Source: Hydrogenophaga sp.
GTDB lineage: Bacteria > Pseudomonadota > Gammaproteobacteria > Burkholderiales > Burkholderiaceae_C
Assembly (NCBI RefSeq): GCF_018780075.1
Contig: NZ_JADMKB010000101.1
Span: 60,816-124,815, forward strand
DNA: 64,000 bases
Reading direction: 5' to 3'
Positions within the stretch are counted from its first letter, which is position 1, and each line of letters opens with the position of its first letter. A program made the position numbers and the translations under genes. The notes under the pieces are model-generated. The model was not told the DNA's origin, ran no database searches, and saw only the letters and a list, made by a program, of their open reading frames with translations. Below are positions 34,915 to 44,488 of the stretch, piece after piece.

Positions 34915-36975
34915 ATGCGTTACCCGCACCTGTTTGAACCGCTGCGCCTGAACCAGGTGCTGCTGCGCAACCGCATCGTGAGCACGGCCCACGCCGAGGT
35001 GTACGCCGAAGGCGGCCACCCGACCGAGCGCTACATCCGCTACTACGAAGAGAAGGCCAAGGGCGGCGTGGGCCTGGCCATCTGCGGCGGCTCCAGCCCG
35101 GTCTCGCGCGACAGCCCCTGGTCGTGGTGGAGCTCGGTCAACCTGGCCACCAACTCGGTGATCGAGCCCCTGGCCAACCTGGCCGAGACCATGCACAAGC
35201 ACGGCGCCAAGCTGATGATCCAGGCGACCCACATGGGCCGGCGCAACGCCTGGCACGGCTTCGACTGGCCGCACCTGGTCAGCCCTTCGGGCATCCGCGA
35301 GCCGGTGCACCGCGGCAACGCCAAGATGATCGAGATCGAGGAAATCCGCCGCATCGTGGCCGACTACGGCCGCGCGGCCCGTCGCGTGAAAGACGCGGGC
35401 CTGGACGGCATCGAGATCTCCGCCGCGCACCAGCAGCTGATCGACCAGTTCTGGAGCCCGCGCGTGAACCACCGCACCGACGAGTACGGCGGCAGCCTGG
35501 AGAACCGCCTGCGCTTCGGCATGGAGGTGCTGCAGGCCGTGCGCGAACAGGTGGGGGCCGACTTCTGCGTCGGCATGCGCATGTGCGGCGACGAATTCCA
35601 CGAAGACGGCATCAGCCACGAGATGGCCAAGGAGATCGCGCAGGCCATGTCCGAGAGCGGCCTGATTGACTTCCTGAGCGTGGTCGGCTCGGGCGCCGAC
35701 ACCCACAACACCCTGGCCAACTGCATGCCGCCCATGGCGCTGCCACCCGAGCCCTTCGTGCACCTGGCCGCCGGCATCAAGTCGGTGTCCAAGGTCCCGG
35801 TCATGCACGCCCAGAGCATCCGCGACGCCTCGCAGGCCGAACGCATCCTGGCCACCGGCATGGTGGACCTGGTGGGCATGACGCGCGCGCAGATTGCCGA
35901 CCCGCACATGGTCATCAAGATCCGCGACGGCCGCGAAGACCAGATCAAGCAGTGCGTCGGTGCCAACTACTGCATCGACCGCCAGTACAACGGCCTGGAC
36001 GTGCTGTGCGTGCAGAACGCCGCCACCAGCCGCGAACAGACCATGCCCCACGTGATCGAGAAGACCACGGGCGTGCGCCGCAAGGTGGTGGTGGTCGGCG
36101 CCGGCCCGGCCGGGCTGGAAGCGGCCCGCGTGGCCCGGGAACGTGGCCACGACGTCGTGCTGTTCGAGAAGAACAGCGCCGTGGGCGGGCAGGTCAACCT
36201 CGCCGCCAAACCGCCCAAGCGCGAACAGATGGCCGGCATCATCCGCTGGTTCGACATGGAGACCCAGCGCCTGGGCGTGGACCGCCGCCTGGGCGTGGCG
36301 GCCACGGCCGAGATGATCCGCGCCGAACAGCCGGACATCGTGGTGCTGGCCACCGGCGGCACGCCGCACACCGGCCAGGTGCCCGCCTGGGGCGCGGCCG
36401 ACGGCCTGAGCGTCAGCGGCTGGGACATCCTCTCGGGCGCGGTCGCACCGGCCGAGAACGTGCTGGTCTACGACAGCATCAGCACGCATGCGGGCACCGG
36501 CGTGGCCGATTTCATCGCGTCCCGCGGCAAGCTGGTGGAGATCGTGACGCCCGACGTGAAGGTGGCCGACGACACGGGGGGCACCACCTTCCCGGTCTTC
36601 TACCGCCAGCTGTACGCCAACGGCGTGATCCAGACCCCCAACTTCTGGCTGGAGCGCGTGTACCGCGAGGGCGACAAGCTGATCGCGGTGCTGAAGAACG
36701 AGTACACCGAGGCGCTGGAGGAGCGCGCGGTCGATCAGGTGGTGATCGAGAACGGCATCCTGCCCAACGAGGGTCTCTACCACCAGCTCAAGCCCCTGTC
36801 GCTGAACAAAGGGCAGACCGACATCGACGCCCTGTACGACGCGCTGCCGCAACCCGGCCTGAGCCTCCAGACCGACGGCGATCACTTCCTGCTCTACCGC
36901 GTCGGCGACTGCGTGTCGATGCACAACATCCACGCCGCGATCTACGACTCGCTGCGCCTCTGTAAGGACTTTTGA
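34915..36975 (+). CDS. dgcA: dimethylglycine demethylation protein DgcA (NADH:flavin oxidoreductase/TMADH-like)
   Basis: 686 residues. The N-terminal TIM barrel binds FMN (FEPLRLNQVLLRNRIVSTAH, AAHQQLIDQFWSPRVNHRTD, EYGGSLENRLRF); the C-terminal half has a dinucleotide fold (VVVVGAGPAGLEAARVARE). In trimethylamine dehydrogenase the linking segment has four cluster cysteines in C-x2-C-x2-C-x11-C; here Cys347, Cys353 and Cys365 are kept but the second position is Ala350. It oxidises dimethylglycine to sarcosine and formaldehyde with DgcB and the ETF as electron route. Confidence 0.92.
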   Translation: MRYPHLFEPLRLNQVLLRNRIVSTAHAEVYAEGGHPTERYIRYYEEKAKGGVGLAICGGSSPVSRDSPWSWWSSVNLATNSVIEPLANLAETMHKHGAKLMIQATHMGRRNAWHGFDWPHLVSPSGIREPVHRGNAKMIEIEEIRRIVADYGRAARRVKDAGLDGIEISAAHQQLIDQFWSPRVNHRTDEYGGSLENRLRFGMEVLQAVREQVGADFCVGMRMCGDEFHEDGISHEMAKEIAQAMSESGLIDFLSVVGSGADTHNTLANCMPPMALPPEPFVHLAAGIKSVSKVPVMHAQSIRDASQAERILATGMVDLVGMTRAQIADPHMVIKIRDGREDQIKQCVGANYCIDRQYNGLDVLCVQNAATSREQTMPHVIEKTTGVRRKVVVVGAGPAGLEAARVARERGHDVVLFEKNSAVGGQVNLAAKPPKREQMAGIIRWFDMETQRLGVDRRLGVAATAEMIRAEQPDIVVLATGGTPHTGQVPAWGAADGLSVSGWDILSGAVAPAENVLVYDSISTHAGTGVADFIASRGKLVEIVTPDVKVADDTGGTTFPVFYRQLYANGVIQTPNFWLERVYREGDKLIAVLKNEYTEALEERAVDQVVIENGILPNEGLYHQLKPLSLNKGQTDIDALYDALPQPGLSLQTDGDHFLLYRVGDCVSMHNIHAAIYDSLRLCKDF

Positions 36976-36980
36976 ACATG

Positions 36981-37063
36981 AAGCACCCCCTGCGCCGCTT
37001 CGCGTCTCCCCCCTCCAGGGGGGCGGCACTGGCCGTCCGGCAAAGCCGGCCCGGCGGTGCCCT
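36981..37063 (+). repeat. GC-rich intergenic repeat, type 1, between dgcA and dgcB
   Basis: Begins just after the dgcA stop (TGAACATGAAGCACCCCC) and is almost identical, inverted, to the copies after soxB and sdaA, so it keeps the same orientation to transcription. An open frame from ATG 36978 to 37118 (46 codons, start MKHPLRRFASPPSRG) spans the gap and ends one base before the dgcB ATG; whether it is translated is unknown. Confidence 0.88.
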
Positions 37064-37119
37064 TGGGCTGGACCTCGTCATGCGTGGCGGCTCGCACGCC
37101 GGCGCTGTGGAGGTCTGAG

Positions 37120-39006
37120 ATGCTGCTGCAGCACCTTGTGAGCGCTGTGTTCTGGCTCGCCGTTCTGGGCCTGCTCATCGGCCTGGCCCGGCGCGCCGCG
37201 CTCTGGCGCGGTGGCCGCGCCGCCGCGGTGGACTTCGGTGGCCTGCTGCAGATCCCCCGGCGCTACTTCGTGGACCTGCACGATGTGGTGGCGCGCGAGC
37301 CCTTCGTGGCGCGGGCGCACGTCGGCGTCGCCGGAGGCACGCTGCTGGCCCTGTTCATCGTGGCGCTGAACTACGGCCTCGGCCTTTACTGGCGCAGCCT
37401 GGACGTGGTGCTGCTCATCGCTGGCCTGCTGGCCATCGTGGGCGCCGGTGCGATGGCCTGGCGCCGCCGCGCGGCACCCGCACGCCTGTCGCAAGGGCCC
37501 TGGAAACGACTGCCCTATTCCCTGCTGGCGTTCGCCGCGGCCGCGACCCTGGTCGGTGTGGTGGCCCTCACCGGCACCGCCCTCGCCCCCTGGCTGGCGG
37601 GTCTGATCAGCCTGGCCTTCGCCGCGGGCGTGGCCGAGCTGGCCCTGGGCATCGGCCTGGGCGGCCCCATGAAGCACGCCGTCGCCGGCCTGCTGCACCT
37701 GGGCCTGCACCCCCGCCCCGAGCGGTTCGGCGACCAACGCTTCGCCACGGCCCTGAAACCGCTGAAGCTGACCGCCGAGGACATGGGCGTGGGCAAACCG
37801 GCCGACTTCGCCTGGAACAAGCTGCTGTCCTTCGACGCCTGCGTGCAGTGCGGCAAGTGCGAAGCGGCCTGCCCCGCGTTCGCCGCCGGCCAGCCCCTGA
37901 ACCCCAAGAAGCTGATCCAGGACCTGGTGGTCGGCATGAGCGGCCGCACGGACGCCGCCTACGCCGGCAGTCCCTACCCCGGCCAGCCCGTGGGCCAGCA
38001 CGGCGGCGCGCCCCATCTGCCCATCGTCAACGGCCTGATCAACGCCGACACGCTGTGGTCCTGCACCACCTGCCGGGCCTGTGTGCAGGAATGCCCGATG
38101 CTGATCGAGCACGTGGACGCCATCGTGGACATGCGCCGCCACATCACCCTGGTGCGGGGCGAGGTGCCGAACAAGGGCATGGAAGCGCTGGAGCAGCTGC
38201 GCGAGACCGACACCGTGGGCGGCTTCCCGCTGAGCGCGCGCCACCACTGGGCGGCCGACCTGAATGTGCCGGTGCTGAACCCCGGCGAACAGACCGACTG
38301 GCTGGTGCTGGTGGGCGAAGGCGGCTTCGACATGCGCTACCAGCGCACCTTGCGGGCCTTCATCAAGACACTGCAAAAGGCCGGCCTGAAGTTCGCGCTG
38401 CTCGGTGCGGCGGAGACCGACTGCGGCGACCTGGCACGCCGGCTGGGCGACGAGGCGGGCTTCCAGCGGCTGTCCCTGCAGCTGATCGCCACCCTGAAGG
38501 CACGCAGCTTCCAGCACATCGTCACACCCGACCCGCACACCTTCCATTCGCTGCGGAACGAGTACCCCGCCATGGGGGGCCGCTACGACGTCTGGCACCA
38601 CACCCAACTGCTGGCCGACCTGCTGGCCAAGGGCACCATCACGCCCACCAAGGCGCCCGGCCAGGACGTGGTGACCTACCACGACCCGTGTTACCTCGGC
38701 CGCTACGGCCGCGAAGTGGATGCCCCGCGCCAGTTGCTCAAGGGCATCGGCATCAAGGTCGTCGAGATGGAGCGCCACGCCGAGCACGGCCGCTGTTGCG
38801 GCGGCGGTGGCGGCGCGCCGTTCACCGACATTCCCGGCGAAACGCGCATCCCCGACATCCGCATCGCCGACGCCCGGCGGACCGGCGCCACCGTGGTGGC
38901 CGTCGCCTGCCCCAACTGCACCGCCATGCTCGAAGGCGTGGTCGGCCCGCGCCCCGAGGTGCTGGATGTCGCCGAGCTGGTGGCTCGTGCACTGGAGGTG
39001 GCATGA
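37120..39006 (+). CDS. dgcB: dimethylglycine catabolism iron-sulfur protein DgcB
   Basis: 628 residues from ATG 37120 with GGAGG upstream. Several N-terminal membrane helices (about 1-200) are followed by two 4Fe-4S motifs, CVQCGKCEAACPAF and CTTCRACVQECPM, and C-terminal cysteine-rich CCG-type domains (TYHDPCYLGRYG, GRCCGGGGGAPF, ACPNCTAMLEG). This is a membrane-bound Fe-S oxidoreductase that carries electrons from DgcA/ETF toward quinone. Ends in an ATGA overlap with etfA. Confidence 0.92.
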   Translation: MLLQHLVSAVFWLAVLGLLIGLARRAALWRGGRAAAVDFGGLLQIPRRYFVDLHDVVAREPFVARAHVGVAGGTLLALFIVALNYGLGLYWRSLDVVLLIAGLLAIVGAGAMAWRRRAAPARLSQGPWKRLPYSLLAFAAAATLVGVVALTGTALAPWLAGLISLAFAAGVAELALGIGLGGPMKHAVAGLLHLGLHPRPERFGDQRFATALKPLKLTAEDMGVGKPADFAWNKLLSFDACVQCGKCEAACPAFAAGQPLNPKKLIQDLVVGMSGRTDAAYAGSPYPGQPVGQHGGAPHLPIVNGLINADTLWSCTTCRACVQECPMLIEHVDAIVDMRRHITLVRGEVPNKGMEALEQLRETDTVGGFPLSARHHWAADLNVPVLNPGEQTDWLVLVGEGGFDMRYQRTLRAFIKTLQKAGLKFALLGAAETDCGDLARRLGDEAGFQRLSLQLIATLKARSFQHIVTPDPHTFHSLRNEYPAMGGRYDVWHHTQLLADLLAKGTITPTKAPGQDVVTYHDPCYLGRYGREVDAPRQLLKGIGIKVVEMERHAEHGRCCGGGGGAPFTDIPGETRIPDIRIADARRTGATVVAVACPNCTAMLEGVVGPRPEVLDVAELVARALEVA

Positions 39007-40106
39007 ACCATTCACCCACCGCCCTGCGCCGCGTCGATCCGCGCCGCCCGGCCATCATCACGCCGCAAGGCCTGCGCCGCATTGTCCTGGGCAGCAGCGA
39101 GGGCGAACGCCTCGCCTCCAACGCCGCGCACGCGCCGCTGACCAAGCCGGTTCGCAGCGCCGGCCCCTTCAGCGAGATCACCCTGGTGGTGACCCACCCG
39201 GACCGGGGTGCGCTGAGCGACCAGGCCCGTCAGGTGATCGCGGCGGCGGCCATCCTCGCGGCCCCCCACACCGAAGTGGTGCTGGCGGTGCTGGGCCCTT
39301 GCCACGACGACGTCGCGGCCCTGGGCGTGGACCGGGTCCTGGTAGCCGACGGTGCGGATGGCAACGCCTACCTGAGCGCAGCCAGCGTGCAATGGCTGCA
39401 AGACCTGCGGCGACAGCTCTCGCCCACGCGCTGGCTGATGGCCGACAACGGGGCCGATGGTCAGCTCGGTCGCCGTTTCGCCACCCGCGCCGGCCTGCCG
39501 CTGGCCGCTGGCGTGGCCGAACTCACGGCCGACAACCTGCGCATTCCCGCCGGTGCGGGCCAGGACTGGCAACAGCCCCATGCACAGGTGATGCTGCTGG
39601 CCAAGGGCGTGGCCAGCCCCCAGCTGCCCTTCTTGGGGCTGGGCGTGCACGGCGAGGCCCCGCGCTGGCCGGCGGTGGCCGAAGCGGGCGTGGAAGACCT
39701 GGGTGTGCAGACCGGCGACCCGGCCACGATGGCGCTGGAAGAAGCAGACTTCATCCTGGCCGCGGGCAACGGGGTCACCGACCTGCCGTTGTTCCACGCG
39801 CTGGCCCAGGCACTGGGTGCTGCCGTGGGCGCGTCCCGTGTCGCGGTGGACGACGGGCGCTTTGCCCGGGCCCAGCAAGTCGGTGCCACGGGCAAGACGG
39901 TGACCGCTTCCGGCTACCTGGCCGTGGGCATCTCGGGTGCCGTGCAGCACCTGCAGGGCATCAAGGACTGCCGCCATGTGATCGCGGTCAACCTGGACAC
40001 ATCCGCCCCCATCACGCGGCGCGCGGACCTGACCGTGGTCGAGGACAGCCGCGCCCTGATGCAGGCCATGCTCGATCTGGTGCGGCAACACAAGGAGGCC
40101 CCATGA
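39003..40106 (+). CDS. etfA: electron transfer flavoprotein subunit alpha
   Basis: 367 residues; ATGA overlap with dgcB. The C-terminal FAD-binding domain is diagnostic: GRFARAQQVGATGKTVTASG, YLAVGISGAVQHLQGIKDCR and ITRRADLTVVEDS. The N-terminal extension (about 60 residues, Arg-rich) is longer than housekeeping EtfA and typical of the catabolic paralogue in dgc clusters. It accepts electrons from flavin dehydrogenases such as DgcA. Confidence 0.92.
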   Translation: MNHSPTALRRVDPRRPAIITPQGLRRIVLGSSEGERLASNAAHAPLTKPVRSAGPFSEITLVVTHPDRGALSDQARQVIAAAAILAAPHTEVVLAVLGPCHDDVAALGVDRVLVADGADGNAYLSAASVQWLQDLRRQLSPTRWLMADNGADGQLGRRFATRAGLPLAAGVAELTADNLRIPAGAGQDWQQPHAQVMLLAKGVASPQLPFLGLGVHGEAPRWPAVAEAGVEDLGVQTGDPATMALEEADFILAAGNGVTDLPLFHALAQALGAAVGASRVAVDDGRFARAQQVGATGKTVTASGYLAVGISGAVQHLQGIKDCRHVIAVNLDTSAPITRRADLTVVEDSRALMQAMLDLVRQHKEAP

Positions 40107-40864
40107 ACGACATCACGGTCCTGGTCGCAGGCCGCCAACACCCCGTCAGTGGCCGGCCGGTGCGCAGCCGCGCGGACGCCGTGGCGGCCGCACTGGCCCT
40201 GAGCGTGTCGGACCAGGTCCGCCTGCTCTCGGCCGGGAACATGCCCGATGCCGTGGCGCGCGACTACCTCGCCCTCGGGGCATCGCACATCGAACTGCTG
40301 GAATGCGCTGCCGGCGCCGACCTCACCGCCACCCTGGCCGCACAGCTGCAGGACGTGGCCTGGGTGCTCACCGGCACCCGGCAGGGCACGGAACCCGGCG
40401 AAGACGTGCTGCCCTATGCCCTGGCCGCCGCGCTGCACCGCCCCGTCATCAGCGACGTGCTGTCCATCCGGCCCGAAGGCAAGGCCTGGATCGTGACCCA
40501 GGCCTTGCCCAAAGGCGCGCGGCGCCAGCTGCGCGTGCACCCGCCGGCGGTGCTGGCCGTGAGCGCGGCGGCCCCGCTGACGCTGCGCCATTCGATGGCC
40601 TGTGCGGTCGCCGGTCAGGTGCTGCGCCAGCCCGTCACCAACGCCAACGGCCCGGACGGTGCACCCGCACCGCGCGAGCTCGTTCAGGCCCACAAACGCC
40701 GCCTGCCGCTGGAAGCCCGCCGCCAGCAAAGTGGCCACGCCCGCATGCTGGGCGCCATCGAGTCGCCATCGACCAGCGGCACGGTGCTGAAAGCCGGCGA
40801 TGCCCGAAACAAGGCGCAGGCGGTGCTCGACTACCTGCGTGCCCATTCTCTCGTTCACTTCTGA
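40103..40864 (+). CDS. etfB: electron transfer flavoprotein subunit beta
   Basis: 253 residues; ATGA overlap with etfA and AGGAGG upstream. The ETF beta fold is recognisable (SRADAVAAALALS, ARDYLALGASHIELLE, VLTGTRQGTEPGEDVLPYAL, GKAWIVTQALPKGARRQLRV) though divergent from housekeeping EtfB. It forms a heterodimer with the upstream alpha subunit, binding AMP and closing over FAD. Twelve bases separate it from gbcA. Confidence 0.88.
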   Translation: MNDITVLVAGRQHPVSGRPVRSRADAVAAALALSVSDQVRLLSAGNMPDAVARDYLALGASHIELLECAAGADLTATLAAQLQDVAWVLTGTRQGTEPGEDVLPYALAAALHRPVISDVLSIRPEGKAWIVTQALPKGARRQLRVHPPAVLAVSAAAPLTLRHSMACAVAGQVLRQPVTNANGPDGAPAPRELVQAHKRRLPLEARRQQSGHARMLGAIESPSTSGTVLKAGDARNKAQAVLDYLRAHSLVHF

Positions 40865-40876
40865 AGGGATCTCTCC

Positions 40877-42133
40877 ATGACCAAAACCATCTCTGCTCAG
40901 ACGCTGCTCACCCGCGAGCTGCTGGAGCGCCGCCGCCCCGGCTACAGCCTGGAAGCGCCTTTCTACCTGAGCGAAACGGTCCTGCAGGCCGACATGGAAC
41001 ACATCTTCGGCAAGCACTGGATTTTTGTGGCCGTCGAGCCGCAGATCCCGGAGCCGGGCGACTACATCGCCGTGGAGTTCAGCAACAAGTCCATCCTGAT
41101 CGTGCGCGACGACGACATGGGTGTGCGCGCCTTCCACAACGTCTGCCGTCACCGTGGTTCCCGGCTGTGCGAAAGCCACCAGGGCCAGCTGGGCAACATC
41201 GTCTGCCCCTACCACCAGTGGACCTACGACCTGAGCGGCAAGCTGATCCACGCCAAGCACATGGGCGCAGACTTCGACCCGTCGGAGATGAGCCTCAAGA
41301 CGGTGCACGTGCGCACGCTCTCCGGCCTGATCTTCATCTGCCTGGCCGACGAGCCGCCGGCGGACTTCGATCAGATGGCCGCCGAGATGACGCCCTACCT
41401 GGCACCGCACCGCCTGGACCAGTGCAAGGTGGCCGCGCAGGTGGACATCATCGAAGACTGCAACTGGAAGCTCACCATGGAGAACAACCGGGAGTGCTAC
41501 CACTGCGTGGCCAACCACCCCGAACTGACCATCTCCCTCTACGAGTTCGGCTTCGGGTACAAGCCGGACGAACAGAATGCCGCCGAGCAGCAGCGTTTCA
41601 TCGACATCACCAACGCCGCCCGCGAACGCTGGGAAGGCATGGGTCTGCCGTCCGCCGAGATCGAACGGCTGGACGACCGGATCACCGGTTACCGCACACA
41701 GCGCTTGCCACTGGACCGCACGGGCCACTCCCAGACCCTGAACACCGAGGTGGCGTCCAGGAAGCTGCTCGCCGACTTCACCGACCCGGCCTTGGGCGGC
41801 CTGTCCTTCTGGACCCAGCCCAACTCCTGGCACCACTTCATGAGCGACCACGTCGTCAGTTTCACCGTGCTGCCCATCTCGGCCGGCAAGACCCTGGTGC
41901 GCACCACCTGGTGCGTGCACAAGGACGCGGTGGAGGGCGTGGACTACACGGTCGAGAACCTCACCGCGGTCTGGAACGCCACCAACGCCCAGGACCGCCG
42001 CCTGGTCGAGGAGTCGCAAATCGGCATCGCCACCGGCGCCTACGAACCCGGCCCCTACTCGCCCTACACCGAAGGCCTGGTCGAGAAGTTCTGCAACTGG
42101 TACGTCAACCGCCTGAACGCACACACCCGGTAA
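40877..42133 (+). CDS. gbcA: glycine betaine monooxygenase, Rieske oxygenase subunit
   Basis: 418 residues. The Rieske 2Fe-2S ligands are Cys90-x-His92 and Cys110-x2-His113 (NVCRHRGSRLC, IVCPYHQWTYD); the mononuclear iron site has His209 and His214 in NRECYHCVANHPEL. It demethylates glycine betaine to dimethylglycine and formaldehyde with oxygen and electrons from GbcB. GAAGGGAT precedes the ATG. It directly continues the dgc/etf genes, whereas in Pseudomonas the gbc genes form a separate unit. Confidence 0.94.
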   Translation: MTKTISAQTLLTRELLERRRPGYSLEAPFYLSETVLQADMEHIFGKHWIFVAVEPQIPEPGDYIAVEFSNKSILIVRDDDMGVRAFHNVCRHRGSRLCESHQGQLGNIVCPYHQWTYDLSGKLIHAKHMGADFDPSEMSLKTVHVRTLSGLIFICLADEPPADFDQMAAEMTPYLAPHRLDQCKVAAQVDIIEDCNWKLTMENNRECYHCVANHPELTISLYEFGFGYKPDEQNAAEQQRFIDITNAARERWEGMGLPSAEIERLDDRITGYRTQRLPLDRTGHSQTLNTEVASRKLLADFTDPALGGLSFWTQPNSWHHFMSDHVVSFTVLPISAGKTLVRTTWCVHKDAVEGVDYTVENLTAVWNATNAQDRRLVEESQIGIATGAYEPGPYSPYTEGLVEKFCNWYVNRLNAHTR

Positions 42134-42169
42134 CGCCCCCACGACACATCCAGCGCCGGACACACGACC

Positions 42170-43261
42170 ATGGCCACCTCTTTGCACACACCCGACCTCG
42201 CCGCGCCGCCCTCGGCGGTGTGGAACGCCGACCGGGATGAGTTCCTGCAATGCGTACAGGTTCGCCAGGAAACCCACGACGTCAGGACCTTCGTCCTCGC
42301 AGCGGAAGGGCCCCGGAGCTTTCGCTACCTGCCAGGGCAGTTCATCACGCTGGAACTGGACATCGGCGGACGCAAGATCAACCGCTGCTACACGCTGTCG
42401 AGCACCCCCACCCGCCCCGACCTGGTGAGCATCACCGTCAAGCGCGTGCCCGGTGGCCCGGTGTCCAACTGGCTGCACGACCACCTGCGCGCCGGCATGC
42501 GCCTGAGCGCCATCGGACCGGCGGGCGATTTCAGCTGTTTCCACCACGCGCCAGCGCAGCGCTACCTGTTCCTCTCGGGGGGCAGCGGCATCACACCGCT
42601 GATGTCGATGACACGCGCGCTGCACGACCTGGGCAGCAGCGCCGACATCGTGTTCACCCATTGCGCCCGCTCACCGGCCGACCTGCTCTTTCCCGAAGAG
42701 CTCACGCTGATGGCGCGCAACATGCCGCAGCTGCGGCTGGCCATGGTGTGCGAGCAGCACACCATGGCCAGCGCGTACGCCGGGCACCTGGGGCGCATGG
42801 ACGCGGCGCGCCTGGCGCACATCGCGCCCGACTTCCTGCAGCGCGACATCTACACCTGCGGACCGGCGCCGTTCATGGCCGCCATCCGACAGTTGCTGTC
42901 GGTCGCCGGGTACGACATGGCGCGCTACCGGGAAGAGAGCTTCTCGTTTGCTGCGCCACCGTTGCCCGAACCGGCGGCGCCAGCCGATGGTGCTTCGGCC
43001 GTGCACAGCATCGTGCTGCAGACCAGTGGCCAGACCTTCTCGTGCCGCAGCGACCAGACGCTTCTGCAAGCGGCGCAGGCGGCGGGCCTGCGCCTGCCCT
43101 CCTCCTGCAGCAACGGTGTGTGCGGCACCTGCAAGACGCGCAAGAAATCCGGCGAGGTCGAAATGAAACACAACGGCGGCATCCGCCCGAGGGAGGTCGA
43201 TCAGGGCTGGATCCTGCCCTGCTGCAGCAAACCGCTCAGCGATGTCGCACTGGAACGGTGA
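42170..43261 (+). CDS. gbcB: glycine betaine monooxygenase, ferredoxin reductase subunit
   Basis: 363 residues: an N-terminal FAD domain (YLPGQFITLELDIGGRKINR, CYTLSSTPTRPD), an NAD(P)H domain (YLFLSGGSGITPLMSMTRA, IYTCGPAPFMAAIR), and a C-terminal plant-type 2Fe-2S ferredoxin with CSNGVCGTCKTRKKSGEV and a final CC. It passes electrons from NAD(P)H to the Rieske centre of GbcA. Confidence 0.93.
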   Translation: MATSLHTPDLAAPPSAVWNADRDEFLQCVQVRQETHDVRTFVLAAEGPRSFRYLPGQFITLELDIGGRKINRCYTLSSTPTRPDLVSITVKRVPGGPVSNWLHDHLRAGMRLSAIGPAGDFSCFHHAPAQRYLFLSGGSGITPLMSMTRALHDLGSSADIVFTHCARSPADLLFPEELTLMARNMPQLRLAMVCEQHTMASAYAGHLGRMDAARLAHIAPDFLQRDIYTCGPAPFMAAIRQLLSVAGYDMARYREESFSFAAPPLPEPAAPADGASAVHSIVLQTSGQTFSCRSDQTLLQAAQAAGLRLPSSCSNGVCGTCKTRKKSGEVEMKHNGGIRPREVDQGWILPCCSKPLSDVALER

Positions 43262-43450
43262 GTGCGGAACAGGCACGCACCGCTTCAGCCACCTCGAACC
43301 GCCATGACACCGCCAAGTCCGTGCATCGATGCATCACTGGGGCTTGCCCCATGGCAAAAACCGCCGGCTTGACAGAGGATCGAGGTCATGTCGATGGCAC
43401 GCAGCTTGCTCACAAAAACAGTAACGACAGAAGACAACCAGAGGCCCACG

Positions 43451-44488
43451 ATGCAAAGACCCAAAGTAAGTGTTCGAAGTCTGTACAAGATCTTCGGCAA
43501 CAACATTTCAGAAGCGCAGAAGCTGCTGGCCCAGGGGCTCAGCAAAGACGAGGTTTTTTCCCGAACCGGCCATGTGGTCGGGGTGAACAACGTCAGCTTT
43601 GATGTGGCGGCCGGCGACATCTACGTGCTGATGGGGCTCTCGGGCAGTGGCAAGTCCACCCTGATCCGGCTCATCAACCGCCTGGTCGAACCCTCGTCGG
43701 GATCGATCAACATCGACGGTGAAGACATCGCGGCGCTGCCGCAGCACGAGCTGGTCAAGTGGCGCCGCCGCCGGGTGGCGATGGTGTTCCAGTCGTTCGC
43801 GCTGATGCCGCACCGCAGCGTGCTGGACAACGCGGCCTTCGGTCTGGAGATGGCGGGCATCGACCGCAAGGCCCGCGAATCGCGCGCCATGGACGTGCTG
43901 GAACAGGTGGGCCTGAAGACCTACGCCGCCAAGTACCCCTCGCAACTCTCGGGTGGCATGCAGCAGCGGGTGGGGCTGGCCCGGGCGCTGGCCGTCGATC
44001 CGCAGATCCTGCTGATGGACGAGGCCTTCTCCGCCCTCGATCCGCTCAAGCGCGTCGAGATGCAGTCCCTGATGCTGGACCTGCAGCGCGAGCACCGGCG
44101 CACCGTCATTTTCGTGTCGCACGACCTCGAGGAGGCGCTGCGCATCGGCAGCCGCATCGGCATCATGGAAGGCGGCAACCTGGTGCAGGAAGGCACGGCC
44201 CACGAAATCATCACCCGGCCGGCCAACGACTACGTGCGCCGGTTCTTCAAGGGCGTGGACACCTCGCGCTACCTGACGGCCGGGGACCTGCTGGACGCCT
44301 CGTTGCAGGGCCAGATGTTCAGCGGCGGCCACCGCATCTCCGCCCAGACCCCCCTGCCGGAAGCCATGAAGATCGTGCTGGGCATCGAGCAACCGGTGGG
44401 CGTCTTCGACGAGGCCAACCGCTTGCTGGGGTCCATCTCCGCCCGCAGTCTGCTCCAGAAAATCGAACAAGAGGCCCGCCATGTCTGA
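43451..44488 (+). CDS. cbcV: quaternary amine ABC transporter ATP-binding protein
   Basis: 345 residues from ATG 43451 (GAGG 7 bases upstream); ATG 43388 would add 21 poorly structured residues and is possible. ProV/CbcV type: VRSLYKIFGNN, Walker A GLSGSGKST, Q-loop VFQSFALMPHRSV, signature LSGGMQQRVGLARALA, Walker B ILLMDEAFSALDP, and a short C-terminal regulatory CBS-like region. It energises uptake of choline/betaine. Overlaps the permease gene by 8 bases. No binding protein is adjacent; choX and the gene at 33353 are candidates. Confidence 0.9.
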   Translation: MQRPKVSVRSLYKIFGNNISEAQKLLAQGLSKDEVFSRTGHVVGVNNVSFDVAAGDIYVLMGLSGSGKSTLIRLINRLVEPSSGSINIDGEDIAALPQHELVKWRRRRVAMVFQSFALMPHRSVLDNAAFGLEMAGIDRKARESRAMDVLEQVGLKTYAAKYPSQLSGGMQQRVGLARALAVDPQILLMDEAFSALDPLKRVEMQSLMLDLQREHRRTVIFVSHDLEEALRIGSRIGIMEGGNLVQEGTAHEIITRPANDYVRRFFKGVDTSRYLTAGDLLDASLQGQMFSGGHRISAQTPLPEAMKIVLGIEQPVGVFDEANRLLGSISARSLLQKIEQEARHV

